A stretch of DNA of 64,000 nucleotides, taken from NCBI GenBank assembly GCA_965249775.1, contig OZ252253.1:2914001-2978000 (forward strand). The letters are read 5' to 3'. Shown here piece after piece: positions 1 through 8,082 of this stretch; the first letter of the stretch is position 1, and each line of letters starts with the position of its first letter. The notes beneath the pieces were generated by a model that worked only from the letters and a program-made list of their open reading frames with translations, did no database searches and was not told the DNA's origin. A program made the position numbers and the translations under genes. Source of the stretch: UBA822 sp965249775 (GTDB lineage: Bacteria > Gemmatimonadota > Gemmatimonadetes > Longimicrobiales > Gaopeijiaceae).

Positions 1-263
1 TGGCGATCGTCCATCACACCGATTGTGGAGCCATCCGCTTCGCCAACCCTGAGGTTAGACAGAGGTTGGGCCAGGCCGCCGGGACCGGCGAGGCAGCGAT
101 CGACAGGCTTGCCATCACCGACCCGCAGATCAGCGTGGCCGAGGACCTCGACCGGCTCAGGGCCGCCCCAATTCTACCGGACGACCTCGTCGTTGCTGGC
201 TACGTCTATGACGTCACCGACGGGCACGTGCGCGAAGCCTTCGCGCCGGCCTCGCTGCGCTAA
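1..263 (+). CDS. Beta-carbonic anhydrase-like protein, C-terminal part (cut by window start)
   Basis: The reading frame is open from the window edge (first full codon at 3) to TAA at 261-263, giving 86 residues. It matches the C-terminal half of the complete gene at 11257-11799 almost codon for codon, including the HHTDCG zinc-ligand motif (HxxC) of beta-carbonic anhydrases, which interconvert CO2 and bicarbonate. The first zinc ligand (CxDxR) would lie upstream of the window. A GAA codon in the other copy is TAA here, so this copy ends six residues earlier. Whether the upstream half is intact cannot be seen. The two copies look like a recent duplication. Confidence 0.8.
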   Translation, partial: AIVHHTDCGAIRFANPEVRQRLGQAAGTGEAAIDRLAITDPQISVAEDLDRLRAAPILPDDLVVAGYVYDVTDGHVREAFAPASLR

Positions 264-712
264 GGGGCACATGAAGGCCAGGAGCTTCTCACACTATTTG
301 GGGACGGGGTTGAGCCAAGCCATACGAGCCGTGCCGACCTCGGTCTTCAGCTCCGTTGGGAGGGTCTTCTGAACATGACCTGGAAACGAGGAGAGTACGC
401 CATTGGGTCTACGGATGGTGCCGCAACCCCTCGCATTCGCCATCTTGATCTGGGAGCTCGAAGTCGGGAACATGTTTCCCACCTCCAACTCTGGGTGCAT
501 CGGATAATCCATGTCTCGTCGCTCGTTCGCGCCAAAGGGTATCAGGTAGCTGGCAAGGACCCACCTAACCCCGAGCCCCGAGGGAAGAGCACCCCCCGGG
601 GCTTTCCTCCATGCAGCGCAGCTAGAACCTCAACAGCCTCCAAGCAAGCAGGTGGACGCCTGCTCTTGACTGGGCCGCGTCACGGTGGACTCGGTCAGAG
701 GTACTGACCGAA
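264..712. other. Intergenic stretch without a recognisable gene
   Basis: About 450 bases lie between the carbonic anhydrase fragment and the end of the DUF4136 gene. Short open frames here have no recognisable motif and no convincing ribosome binding site. The only structure I see is a GC-rich hairpin at 574-603. Confidence 0.5.
574..607 (+). terminator. Possible GC-rich hairpin terminator
   Basis: AGCCCCGAGGG (574-584) can pair with CCCCCGGGGCT (593-603) around a short loop, with one bulged base, followed by TTTCCT. The T-tract is weak. It could end transcription from either flanking gene. Confidence 0.35.
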
Positions 713-1378
713 TCACGGTGCGACAAGCTGGCCGGATGCTGACCCCGCCTGCGGGAAGTCCTCCAGGATCTCCTCCACCGCCTTAGTGACAAACTTCCGG
801 ACCTTCTTAGCACTCGGATCAGAACGAAGCGATTTTCTCTCCCACTCTCGAAAGATGACTTCGTCCGTTCGGACATCGATTATGTCCAGAACCAAGGTTA
901 CCCGTAGGCGTTCGCGCACGCGGCCCGCGCCTGCGTACCCGACGCTCGGATAGCCGTAGTACGGCCTGAGGTATCGGCTACCATACAACGAAAAGCCAAA
1001 GGACCCTCGATAGGACGACCGCCGGTACCCGAACGGCCCTCCAAAGCCGAAGGATCCATAGCCGTAGGATCGATCGATCCTCGATCTCTCCTCTGCGAGC
1101 AAGCTGTAGACAATCCGGAAGTCAGGAGTCTCAGACGTCACCTTGCGATAACCTATCCTTCCGAGCTCGCCCTCCACGGCATCTCGGAGATGCCTTTGCA
1201 ACAGTGGGCTTTCCACGGCCGGATGGCCGCTCGCGTCCGCCTCCTGGTCGACCCAGTCGTACGTGCTCAACTGCGGCACCGACACTTCCGAGTCATAATT
1301 CGTCTGTCCTTGTAGGGTCGCGAAGCCCGCTAGGGCAAAGACCGCAAAAGAACTCATTATGGCATGAGAGATTTTCAT
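713..1378 (-). CDS. DUF4136 domain protein, exported
   Basis: 221 residues. An N-terminal signal-peptide-like stretch (about residues 1-24, MKISHAIMSSFAVFALAGFA) is followed by the DUF4136 pattern: a 'STYDWV' strand, 'SPLLQRHLRDAVEGELGRIGY', then 'PDFRIVYS', and near the end a 'LDIIDVRTDEVIFREWERKS' strand and 'AVEEILEDFP'. The family contains envelope proteins, often lipoproteins, of unknown function. A central Gly/Tyr/Ser/Arg-rich linker (about residues 105-150) is low complexity. The start at 1378 has an AAAGGTC ribosome binding site. The gene has no clear operon partner. An 18-bp tandem duplication lies just upstream in the probable promoter region. Confidence 0.8.
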   Translation of the reverse strand: MKISHAIMSSFAVFALAGFATLQGQTNYDSEVSVPQLSTYDWVDQEADASGHPAVESPLLQRHLRDAVEGELGRIGYRKVTSETPDFRIVYSLLAEERSRIDRSYGYGSFGFGGPFGYRRSSYRGSFGFSLYGSRYLRPYYGYPSVGYAGAGRVRERLRVTLVLDIIDVRTDEVIFREWERKSLRSDPSAKKVRKFVTKAVEEILEDFPQAGSASGQLVAP

Positions 1379-1397
1379 TTTCTGACCTTTCTTTCTA

Positions 1398-1433
1398 TAA
1401 AGGCTTAGGTACTGGTAAAGGCTTAGATACTGG
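1398..1433. repeat. 18-bp tandem duplication upstream of the DUF4136 gene
   Basis: TAAAGGCTTAGGTACTGG (1398-1415) is followed directly by TAAAGGCTTAGATACTGG (1416-1433), one mismatch. It lies 20-55 bases upstream of the DUF4136 start codon, where promoter or operator elements would sit. Confidence 0.85.
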
Positions 1434-1623
1434 CCGGTGGGTCGTCGACGCCACCTTGGCAGCCAGAAAGTGTTCGTAGGTTAGTGCGCGCAATCTCCAG
1501 AATCTTACAGATTGTTCGGTGAGTAGTGCATCGACGCCGGTGAACCGACGGATCCAGGGAACGGGTGGATAGGGTCCCGTATTTGAAAATTGCAAACCCA
1601 GGTGCGGTGACTGAAGCGCCCCC

Positions 1624-3546
1624 CTAGGGGCGCCGATAACGGCCCAGTCGCTCCCCCACCGAGCGCCCGACCTCCTCGGTGTCCGGATCCTCCAACGTCA
1701 GCGCCGGCAACAGGATAGCGGTCTTTCTCTGATAAGCCTGCATTGACTTGAGGATCGTGTCCAGCGTGCGGATGGTCTCGCCGATGTAGGGACCTTTGTT
1801 CAGCATCACGCACTCCGCGCGCTCGGCCATGGCCACATCGCTGATCTCGGCTCGGGTCGGGAGTCGGTTCTTGGCGAGTCCCTCCAATACCTGGGTGGCC
1901 CACACGACCGGAACGTGGGCGGCCTCGCATACGCGCAGGATCTCCTCCTGTACCTGAGCCAGGTGGGTCCAGCCCACCTCGATCGCGAGGTCACCCCGGG
2001 CGATCATGACGCCCACGAGCGGCCACTCCATGGCCGCGAGCAAGATGCCCGGCAGCTGCTGGAATCCTTCGCGGGTCTCGATCTTCAGAATGAGAGCGAG
2101 CGACTCACCCCCCACTGCTTCCATCGCGTCCATCAGATCCTCGACATCGTCCGGATGCTTCACGAACGAGATGTTCACACCGTCCGCGTGGGTGGCGACG
2201 AAGCGCAGATCCTCCCGGTCCTTCGGTGTGAGACCGAAGATCTGTAGCGAAGTCTCGGGTAGGTTGATCCCCTTATCGGCCTTGAGCTTGGTGCCCTTCG
2301 GCTTCGCTCGGGTGATCTCGACCAGGGCTCCGTCCGGTCCCACTTCACGGATGACTCCGTGGATCTTGCCGTCGTCGAGGATCAAGGGTTCTCCAACCCG
2401 CACGTCGTCGAGGACCTCGGGGAAGACACACGAGACGTGAGCGGGCACGGAAGGCTCACCAGCTTCGCCCGCACGGGCAGGTTCGCCTGGCCGTGGGTCC
2501 TTGTGGATCAGAAGAATGTCCCCGACGCGGAGCAGGAGGGCCTGCTCCTTGACGGGTAGCCTGCCGACGACGCCCTTGGCGCGGATCTTTCCCGATCCGT
2601 CCTCCAGCGATATCGGGAGGCCGGTCTCGAGGTACGCGTCGGACGCGCAGTGTGCTCGAGCGGTCCACGCGTCCACCTTGCCGATTTCCAGACACGTCTG
2701 CTCTCCCCGGGTGTCGATGAGAGAGATTCGATCCCCTGGAGCGATGCGTCGAAAGACGTCGGCAGAGATGGGGATCACCCCGTTGTCCGGAAGAGGTCGC
2801 GGGAGGGCGCCGGATCGTTCGGCGTCGGGCGGCTCTTCGGGGACCAGCGTGACCTTCTCGGGGGCCACGATACGTCCGTTGTTGTCCTTCGTAGGCTTGA
2901 TCGTGGTCACCCTCGGGCCGGGCGCATGAGCACCGGTTCGGATCTTGGGCCCGCTCAGGTCCATGAAGATCTTGCAGCCACGGCCCGTGGCCTTCCGTCC
3001 CCTCTCGATGTTGGCCACCATCCGCGCCCACGCCGCGGGTCCATCGTGGGCGCAGTTGATGCGAGCGCAGTTCATCCCCGCCGACATCATGTCGCGGATT
3101 AGCGAATGGTCGTCGGCAGCCTCGGACGGCAGGGTCACCATGATCCGCACGGTGCTCCCTTTGAGCTTCTTGCCGAGGAGCGCGTTCGTACGCTTGCGGA
3201 TGATCTTCCGGCCTTGCTTGATGGTCACCGGAGACTTGCGGAGCTTCGTCTCGTTTCCCTGCAGGCTTCGAAGTGCGTGCAGTATCGCGTGGACGCTGGC
3301 GAGCACGTGAGGCTCGGCGCGGCCCAGGCGGGAGAGGCCCAGCGCTCCGAGATCCCCCTGGAGCTCGCTGACGTCGTGCTGCCTCAGGGCTAGATAGTGG
3401 AGGAGGTTGAGTCCGCACTTGTACTGGTCAGGATGGACTCCTCGAAGCTGGATCTCGTAACGCTCTTCGAACGCCTGGGCTTCGGCCTGGATCTCCTCGA
3501 GGCCGTGGATCAGTCCGTCGAGCTTCTTCTCGAGCTTCGCCTTCAT
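1624..3546 (-). CDS. Pyruvate kinase-like protein with long N-terminal extension
   Basis: 640 residues from ATG at 3546, chosen because AGGAGGG lies about ten bases upstream. Residues 1-130 are an extension unlike ordinary pyruvate kinase. The kinase-type barrel begins near residue 131 ('STVRIMVTLPS', 'SAGMNCARINCAHDG', 'MDLSGPKIRTG'). An inserted B domain follows, then 'LILKIETREG' (catalytic Lys and metal-binding Glu), 'MIARGDLAIEVGW' and 'VVWATQVLEG'. The usual MLSGETA segment reads MLNKGPYIGET, and the C-terminal allosteric domain is absent. Pyruvate kinase makes pyruvate and ATP from phosphoenolpyruvate and ADP. The altered segments leave open whether this is a true pyruvate kinase or a paralogue using another phosphoenol substrate. 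It is monocistronic. Confidence 0.8.
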   Translation of the reverse strand: MKAKLEKKLDGLIHGLEEIQAEAQAFEERYEIQLRGVHPDQYKCGLNLLHYLALRQHDVSELQGDLGALGLSRLGRAEPHVLASVHAILHALRSLQGNETKLRKSPVTIKQGRKIIRKRTNALLGKKLKGSTVRIMVTLPSEAADDHSLIRDMMSAGMNCARINCAHDGPAAWARMVANIERGRKATGRGCKIFMDLSGPKIRTGAHAPGPRVTTIKPTKDNNGRIVAPEKVTLVPEEPPDAERSGALPRPLPDNGVIPISADVFRRIAPGDRISLIDTRGEQTCLEIGKVDAWTARAHCASDAYLETGLPISLEDGSGKIRAKGVVGRLPVKEQALLLRVGDILLIHKDPRPGEPARAGEAGEPSVPAHVSCVFPEVLDDVRVGEPLILDDGKIHGVIREVGPDGALVEITRAKPKGTKLKADKGINLPETSLQIFGLTPKDREDLRFVATHADGVNISFVKHPDDVEDLMDAMEAVGGESLALILKIETREGFQQLPGILLAAMEWPLVGVMIARGDLAIEVGWTHLAQVQEEILRVCEAAHVPVVWATQVLEGLAKNRLPTRAEISDVAMAERAECVMLNKGPYIGETIRTLDTILKSMQAYQRKTAILLPALTLEDPDTEEVGRSVGERLGRYRRP

Positions 3547-3664
3547 GGTAGGCGCCCTCCTGGCCCGCCGAAACACCCCGCGGGACTCACTGTTCGCGGT
3601 TAGCGGTCGTGGGCAATAAAGTAGCCGGAGGTTCGGAGTCCGAATCGGGCTCCGCTGCCGCCCT

Positions 3665-4318
3665 TCAAGTGCCCTCGGACCGGACCTTACGACCGACAGG
3701 GGAAGCGAATATACGAACGCCAGCTTTCTGCCGGAAGCGAAGCTGCCATAGCCGCCGGGCCGCGCCAAGGACGATCAGCATCAAGACCACCACTACTGCC
3801 CTGTTGTACGTCAGTGCCCACTCTATCACTGGCGTCACCTGATCAGAAAAGGTCCAGCCGGCACCCGTGTAGATCGCCGCCCATAGGATCAACCCGGCGG
3901 CGTCGGCGAGGATGAAGGGAAGGATCCCGAAGCCGGCTAGACCGGCTGACACTGCGATCAGGTTGCCTGACCCCGGGAGCATCTTCGCAAGCAGGATGTA
4001 TGGGGCGCCCAGGCGAGAAAGCCGATCCTTGACCATCTATACACAGGCCCTCGGGTTGGACGAAAGGACGCAGGTCACGTCGATCAACCAAGAGCCTCGT
4101 CGACGGCCTATCGAGTACCATCCTAGGTCGGCGAGCCAGCCGCCTGCCGCCACCGACAGCACCATTGGCCAAAAGCCGAGGGTCCCCGAAGCGACCGACG
4201 CCCCTCCCGCGATGAGCACCGGCACGCTGACGATGGGCACACCGACGAATTCGGCGAAGCCCACCGCGAAGAACACCCAGTAGCCGTAGCTACTCAGGAA
4301 GGCATCGAGGTATTCCAA
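3665..4318 (-). pseudogene. DedA family membrane protein interrupted by an in-frame amber codon
   Basis: The frame is the same throughout and matches the intact gene at 16157-16810. At 4034-4039 the codons read TAG ATG where the intact copy has TTG ACG, so translation stops after residue 93 (…NPRACV). The stop is directly followed by an in-frame ATG. The upstream half (4037-4318, TTG start) carries the 'GFAEFVGVPIVSVPVLI' segment. The downstream half (3665-4036) carries 'KMLPGSGNLIAVSAGLAGFG', typical of DedA/VTT transporters implicated in lipid scrambling and membrane homeostasis. It is most simply a pseudogene of a duplicated gene. The TAGATG junction could in principle permit reinitiation and two half-proteins. 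Confidence 0.75.
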
Positions 4319-4509
4319 GTGGTGCTCCCGTGCGGGTTCGGGACGTTTGATCCATCTCTTTCCACCTAGTCGTAAGTGAGCGAAAGACGGAATTCATTAC
4401 ACACGGTCGCCGATCCCGTCAAAGTCATCTTGCCCGGAGAGCGCCGAGAAGTTCTGATATCCCTTTCCCCCCGGGCCTTGGGCTTCATCCGAACAGCGAG
4501 GACGTGGCC

Positions 4510-6957
4510 ATGAAGCATCGCTCCCTGTATGTCGTTCTAGGCGTGGCGGCGATGGTCGCCTCTGGGCTAGATCCCGCGCGCGCGCAGGATGCAGTGAGCA
4601 TCGGGGTCGTGGTCGACGGGCCATGGGATCGGAACGACGAGATTCAAGATCGCTTCGAGCAAGAAATCATCGCGCTTCTTTCCGGCGATTTCGACGTACG
4701 GTTTCCTGACCAGGCACAGATCGACGGCGCCTGGACGATGGAGGGCGTGCGGAACGCGCTCGACAGGTTGCTCCAAGATCCGGATGTGGACCTGGTCCTC
4801 ACCGTCGGCGTGCTCGGCTCGGTGGAGGCGGGACGCCGCGCGGTTCTCCCCAAGCCCGTCATCGCTCCCCTCGTCTGGAGTGCGAAACTGCAGGGGCTGC
4901 CCCTTACGGACAGCGGCACGAGTGGCGTCACCAACTTGAACTACCTTGAACATCCCTCGTCATTCCCGAGGGATGTTGAGCTCTTCAGGGAGGTCGTACC
5001 GTTTCGGACGCTTGGCGTCCTGCGTGGTGAGGCGTACGTCTCGGGTGCTGCAGAGCTGTGGACGGGATTGGAGCAGGTCGCGGACAGCTTGGGCCAGGTC
5101 GCGGACAGCTTGGAGCTCGAGTTGGTGTCGGTCCCGGTGTCCGCGTCGGCCGATTCGGCCCTCGCCGCGATTCCGCCAGGCGTTGAGGCCGTGTATCTCT
5201 TCCCGTTGACCCAGCTCGACCCGGGCCAGTTCGACGTGCTGGTCGAGGGCCTCATCGAACGGCGGCTGGCGAGCTTCTCGTTCTTGGGCGTCGAGGAGGT
5301 GGAAAGGGGCATCCTCGTGGGGCTCAATCCCGAAACGTTCTGGGACCGGCTGGCCCGGAGAGTAGCGCTAAACGCCCAACGAATCCTGCTCGGCGAGGAC
5401 GCAGGGACGCTCTCCGTCGGCATTGCCTATGGCGAACGGCTGACGCTGAACATGCGGACGGCTGATGCGATCGGGATCTCGCCGCCGTGGGACGTAATCA
5501 CCGAGGCCGAAGCGATCGACGACGTGCCCGAAGAGGGGCGTCGGTTGACACTCGCCGAGGCAGCACGCGAGTCGTTGGACGCCAACCTGGATTTGGCGGT
5601 CGAGGACCGTGTCGTGGCCGCCGGCTCCAAGAACGTCGGGCTAGCTCGTTCTCCACTGTTGCCTCAACTCGACGTGTCGGCGCTCGCCACGTACATCGAC
5701 GCGGACCGAGCCGAAGCCAGCGTCGGCAGCCAGCCACAGCGAACGCTCGTTGGCGGCGTCACTGCGACTCAGCTCCTATTCTCTGAGCCGGCCTGGGCGA
5801 ACCTGGCTATCCAAGATGATGTGCAGCTCTCCCGGGAGGCCCAGCGGGAGGCGCTGCGGCTCGATGTGATTTCAGAGGCGGCGACGGCGTACTTGAACGT
5901 GCTGCGCGCCAACACCTTCGAGCGGATCCAGCGGGAGAACCTCCGGCTCACACGCGCCAATCTCGAACGGGCTCGAGTCCGCCGGGTCATTGGGGCTGCG
6001 AGCCCGGCCGAGGTGTTCCGGTGGGAGAGCGAAATCGCACGGGGGCGCAGTGCATCGATACGAGCCAACTCCCAGAGGAATGTCGCGGAGATGGCGCTCA
6101 ACCAGGTGCGGCACCGGCCGCTCGAGGAGCCGTTTTTGACGGTGGAGGTGGGACTCGATGATCCCTCCTTTCTCACGGGTGACACGCGCTTCTTCGACTA
6201 CTTCAGCGATCGGGCCATTTTTCGCGTCTTCCGCGCTTTCATGACCCGTGAAGCCATTGCCGCGGCACCAGAGCTCGAGGGCCTAGGGGCTGCGATCGAA
6301 GCACAGCGCCGCGTGCAAAGCTCCGCATCGAATAGCTTCTGGGCGCCGACCGTGGCGCTTCACGCCACCTTGACGGGCCGCCTGGCGGAGGGAGGAGCCG
6401 GTACGCAGTTCAGCCCCCAGCTGCCCGTGGGAACACCCGATCTCTCTGGATTGTTTCCCCAGGCCAACGGCGTGAATCTGAGCCTGGGCCTCAATGTATC
6501 ATTGCCGGTTTTCTCGGGCGGCAGCCGCTTCTTGGAGCGCTCGCAGAGTTTCGAAGAGGTCAGCCGACTCCAGGTCCAGCAGGCGGCCGTCGAAGAACGT
6601 GTCGAGCAGCGGGTCCGTGCTGCCCTTCATTTCGCGGGCTCGAGTTATGCGGGCATCAGACTTGCCCGCAAGGGAGCCGACGCCGCACGCAACAACCTGG
6701 AGCTGGTGGGTGACGCGTACGCCCAGGGCCTCGTGTCGATCATCGATCTCATCGATGCCCAAAACGCCGCGCTGGTTGCTGATCTCGGTGCCGCGACGGC
6801 GGTCTACGATTTCCTCGTTGATTGGGTCGAAGCGGAGCGTGCAGTGGGACGTTTCAGTCTGTTCATGACCGCCGCCGAACGGGACGATTTCTTCGCTCGG
6901 CTGGAAGCCTTTGTTGCCGCGAGCGGTGGTGGCGCGGGCAATGTTGACCCGGACTGA
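4510..6957 (+). CDS. Substrate-binding-protein/TolC fusion, outer-membrane efflux factor
   Basis: 815 residues. ATG 4510 is preferred over GTG 4504 because GAGG (4498-4501) is eight bases upstream. A signal peptide (residues 1-25, ending ARA) precedes a region (about 28-330) with the Rossmann-like layout of periplasmic ABC-type substrate-binding proteins: 'VDLVLTVGVLGSVEAGRR', 'KPVIAPLVWSA', 'VEAVYLFPLTQLD'. From about 345 to 800 it is a TolC-type outer-membrane factor with paired helical repeats ('TLAEAARESLDANLDLAVEDRVV', 'DVISEAATAYLNVLRAN', 'RVRAALHFAGSSYAG', 'VGDAYAQGLVSIIDLIDAQNAAL'). It is the first gene of an efflux operon; the periplasmic adaptor starts 12 bases downstream. The extra domain might sense or deliver a substrate; its ligand is unknown. 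Confidence 0.85.
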   Translation: MKHRSLYVVLGVAAMVASGLDPARAQDAVSIGVVVDGPWDRNDEIQDRFEQEIIALLSGDFDVRFPDQAQIDGAWTMEGVRNALDRLLQDPDVDLVLTVGVLGSVEAGRRAVLPKPVIAPLVWSAKLQGLPLTDSGTSGVTNLNYLEHPSSFPRDVELFREVVPFRTLGVLRGEAYVSGAAELWTGLEQVADSLGQVADSLELELVSVPVSASADSALAAIPPGVEAVYLFPLTQLDPGQFDVLVEGLIERRLASFSFLGVEEVERGILVGLNPETFWDRLARRVALNAQRILLGEDAGTLSVGIAYGERLTLNMRTADAIGISPPWDVITEAEAIDDVPEEGRRLTLAEAARESLDANLDLAVEDRVVAAGSKNVGLARSPLLPQLDVSALATYIDADRAEASVGSQPQRTLVGGVTATQLLFSEPAWANLAIQDDVQLSREAQREALRLDVISEAATAYLNVLRANTFERIQRENLRLTRANLERARVRRVIGAASPAEVFRWESEIARGRSASIRANSQRNVAEMALNQVRHRPLEEPFLTVEVGLDDPSFLTGDTRFFDYFSDRAIFRVFRAFMTREAIAAAPELEGLGAAIEAQRRVQSSASNSFWAPTVALHATLTGRLAEGGAGTQFSPQLPVGTPDLSGLFPQANGVNLSLGLNVSLPVFSGGSRFLERSQSFEEVSRLQVQQAAVEERVEQRVRAALHFAGSSYAGIRLARKGADAARNNLELVGDAYAQGLVSIIDLIDAQNAALVADLGAATAVYDFLVDWVEAERAVGRFSLFMTAAERDDFFARLEAFVAASGGGAGNVDPD

Positions 6958-6969
6958 GCGGCTAATGCC

Positions 6970-8082
6970 ATGACACTACCAACCCGGTTGCTTCGGATTT
7001 ATGGGATCGCCGCCGTGGTGCTGCCCATGGGCTGCGGTGGGGATGAACCGACCATCGAGGTCCTTCGTCCTGTGCGGTACGCCCAGGTCTTCTCTACCGG
7101 AGGCATTCGCGAACGCACCTTCTCGGGGACCGCGCAGGCCCGGGTCGAATCGCGCTTGAGCTTTCGGGTTGCTGGAGAGATCCGGCAAGTCCCGGTCGAC
7201 GTGGGTGATGGGGTGCAGGTGGGACAGCTCATTGCCGAGCTCGACCCGGAAGACTATCGGCTCCAGCGCGAGGAGGCAGAGGCCGCCGTAAACCGCGCCC
7301 AGGCGGAGGCGCGGAACGCCCTGGCCAACCTGGAGCGCGTTCGACGGCTCTACGAAAACAGCAACGCCTCCCGAAACGATCTGGATGCCGCGCGCTCGGG
7401 GTCCGAAACGGCGGCTGCGCAGGTGCAGGCCACCGTCAACCGGCGGGACGCGGCACGCTTGCAGTTGAGCTACACGCGGCTCGGCGCACCTTCCGCGGGT
7501 CGTATCTCGGCGGTCGACGTCGAGGTCAATGAGAACGTGCGCGCCGGACAGATCGTCGCAGTGCTCACGTCGGAATCCGAGTTGGAGGTAGAGGTCGCCG
7601 TTCCGGAGGCGCTCATCTTGGGCGTTCGTGAGGGCGCCGACGTCACTGTTAGGTTCGACGCGCTGCCCACCCGCTCGTTTGCGGCGGTGGTGACCGAGGT
7701 TGGCGTTACTGCCGGTGGGTTGGCCACGACGTTCCCCGTCACCGTTCGACTGGAGCAAACGGTACAGGGCCTCAGACCGGGGATGGCGGCCGAGGTGTTG
7801 TTCCGATTCGAATCAGCGGACCAACGGGAGCGGGTGGTCGTGCCCCTGGTAGCCGTCGGTGAGGATCGAGATGGCCGCTTCGTTTTCGTGGTGCAACGTG
7901 TCGACTCCATCACGGGTGTCGTGCTGCGGCGACCGGTGACTGTGGGTGAAGTCACGACGGATGAGCTCTTCGAGATTATCGAGGGACTCGTCGATGAGGA
8001 GCTCGTAGTGACGGCCGGCATCACCCGCATTAGGGACAGTATGCGGGTCAGTCTACCGCTCCCCGCGGGAGGGGGATCATGA
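6970..8082 (+). CDS. RND efflux periplasmic adaptor (membrane fusion protein)
   Basis: 370 residues. The N-terminus is hydrophobic with a Cys at position 22 (PMGC), a weak lipobox suggesting an inner-membrane-anchored lipoprotein. The lipoyl half-motif 'FRVAGEIRQVPVDVGDGVQVGQLIAELD' is followed by an alpha-hairpin of about 80 residues rich in Ala, Glu and Arg, then the second lipoyl half 'IRLGAPSAGRISAVDVEVNENVRAGQ' region, beta-barrel and membrane-proximal domains ('GLRPGMAAEVLF'). Adaptors of this HlyD/AcrA class bridge the RND pump and TolC. It sits between the TolC fusion and the pump gene, whose start overlaps its stop by four bases (ATGA), so the three are almost certainly cotranscribed. 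Confidence 0.92.
   Translation: MTLPTRLLRIYGIAAVVLPMGCGGDEPTIEVLRPVRYAQVFSTGGIRERTFSGTAQARVESRLSFRVAGEIRQVPVDVGDGVQVGQLIAELDPEDYRLQREEAEAAVNRAQAEARNALANLERVRRLYENSNASRNDLDAARSGSETAAAQVQATVNRRDAARLQLSYTRLGAPSAGRISAVDVEVNENVRAGQIVAVLTSESELEVEVAVPEALILGVREGADVTVRFDALPTRSFAAVVTEVGVTAGGLATTFPVTVRLEQTVQGLRPGMAAEVLFRFESADQRERVVVPLVAVGEDRDGRFVFVVQRVDSITGVVLRRPVTVGEVTTDELFEIIEGLVDEELVVTAGITRIRDSMRVSLPLPAGGGS

Noticed and set aside
375..707. 110-codon plus-strand frame in the first intergenic region
   Set aside because: No motif, no ribosome binding site, and composition unlike the genes around it.
2456..3418. Long minus-strand frame of 320 codons inside the pyruvate-kinase-like gene
   Set aside because: It is a same-strand shifted frame of the real gene, Arg/Pro/Gly-rich with no motifs.
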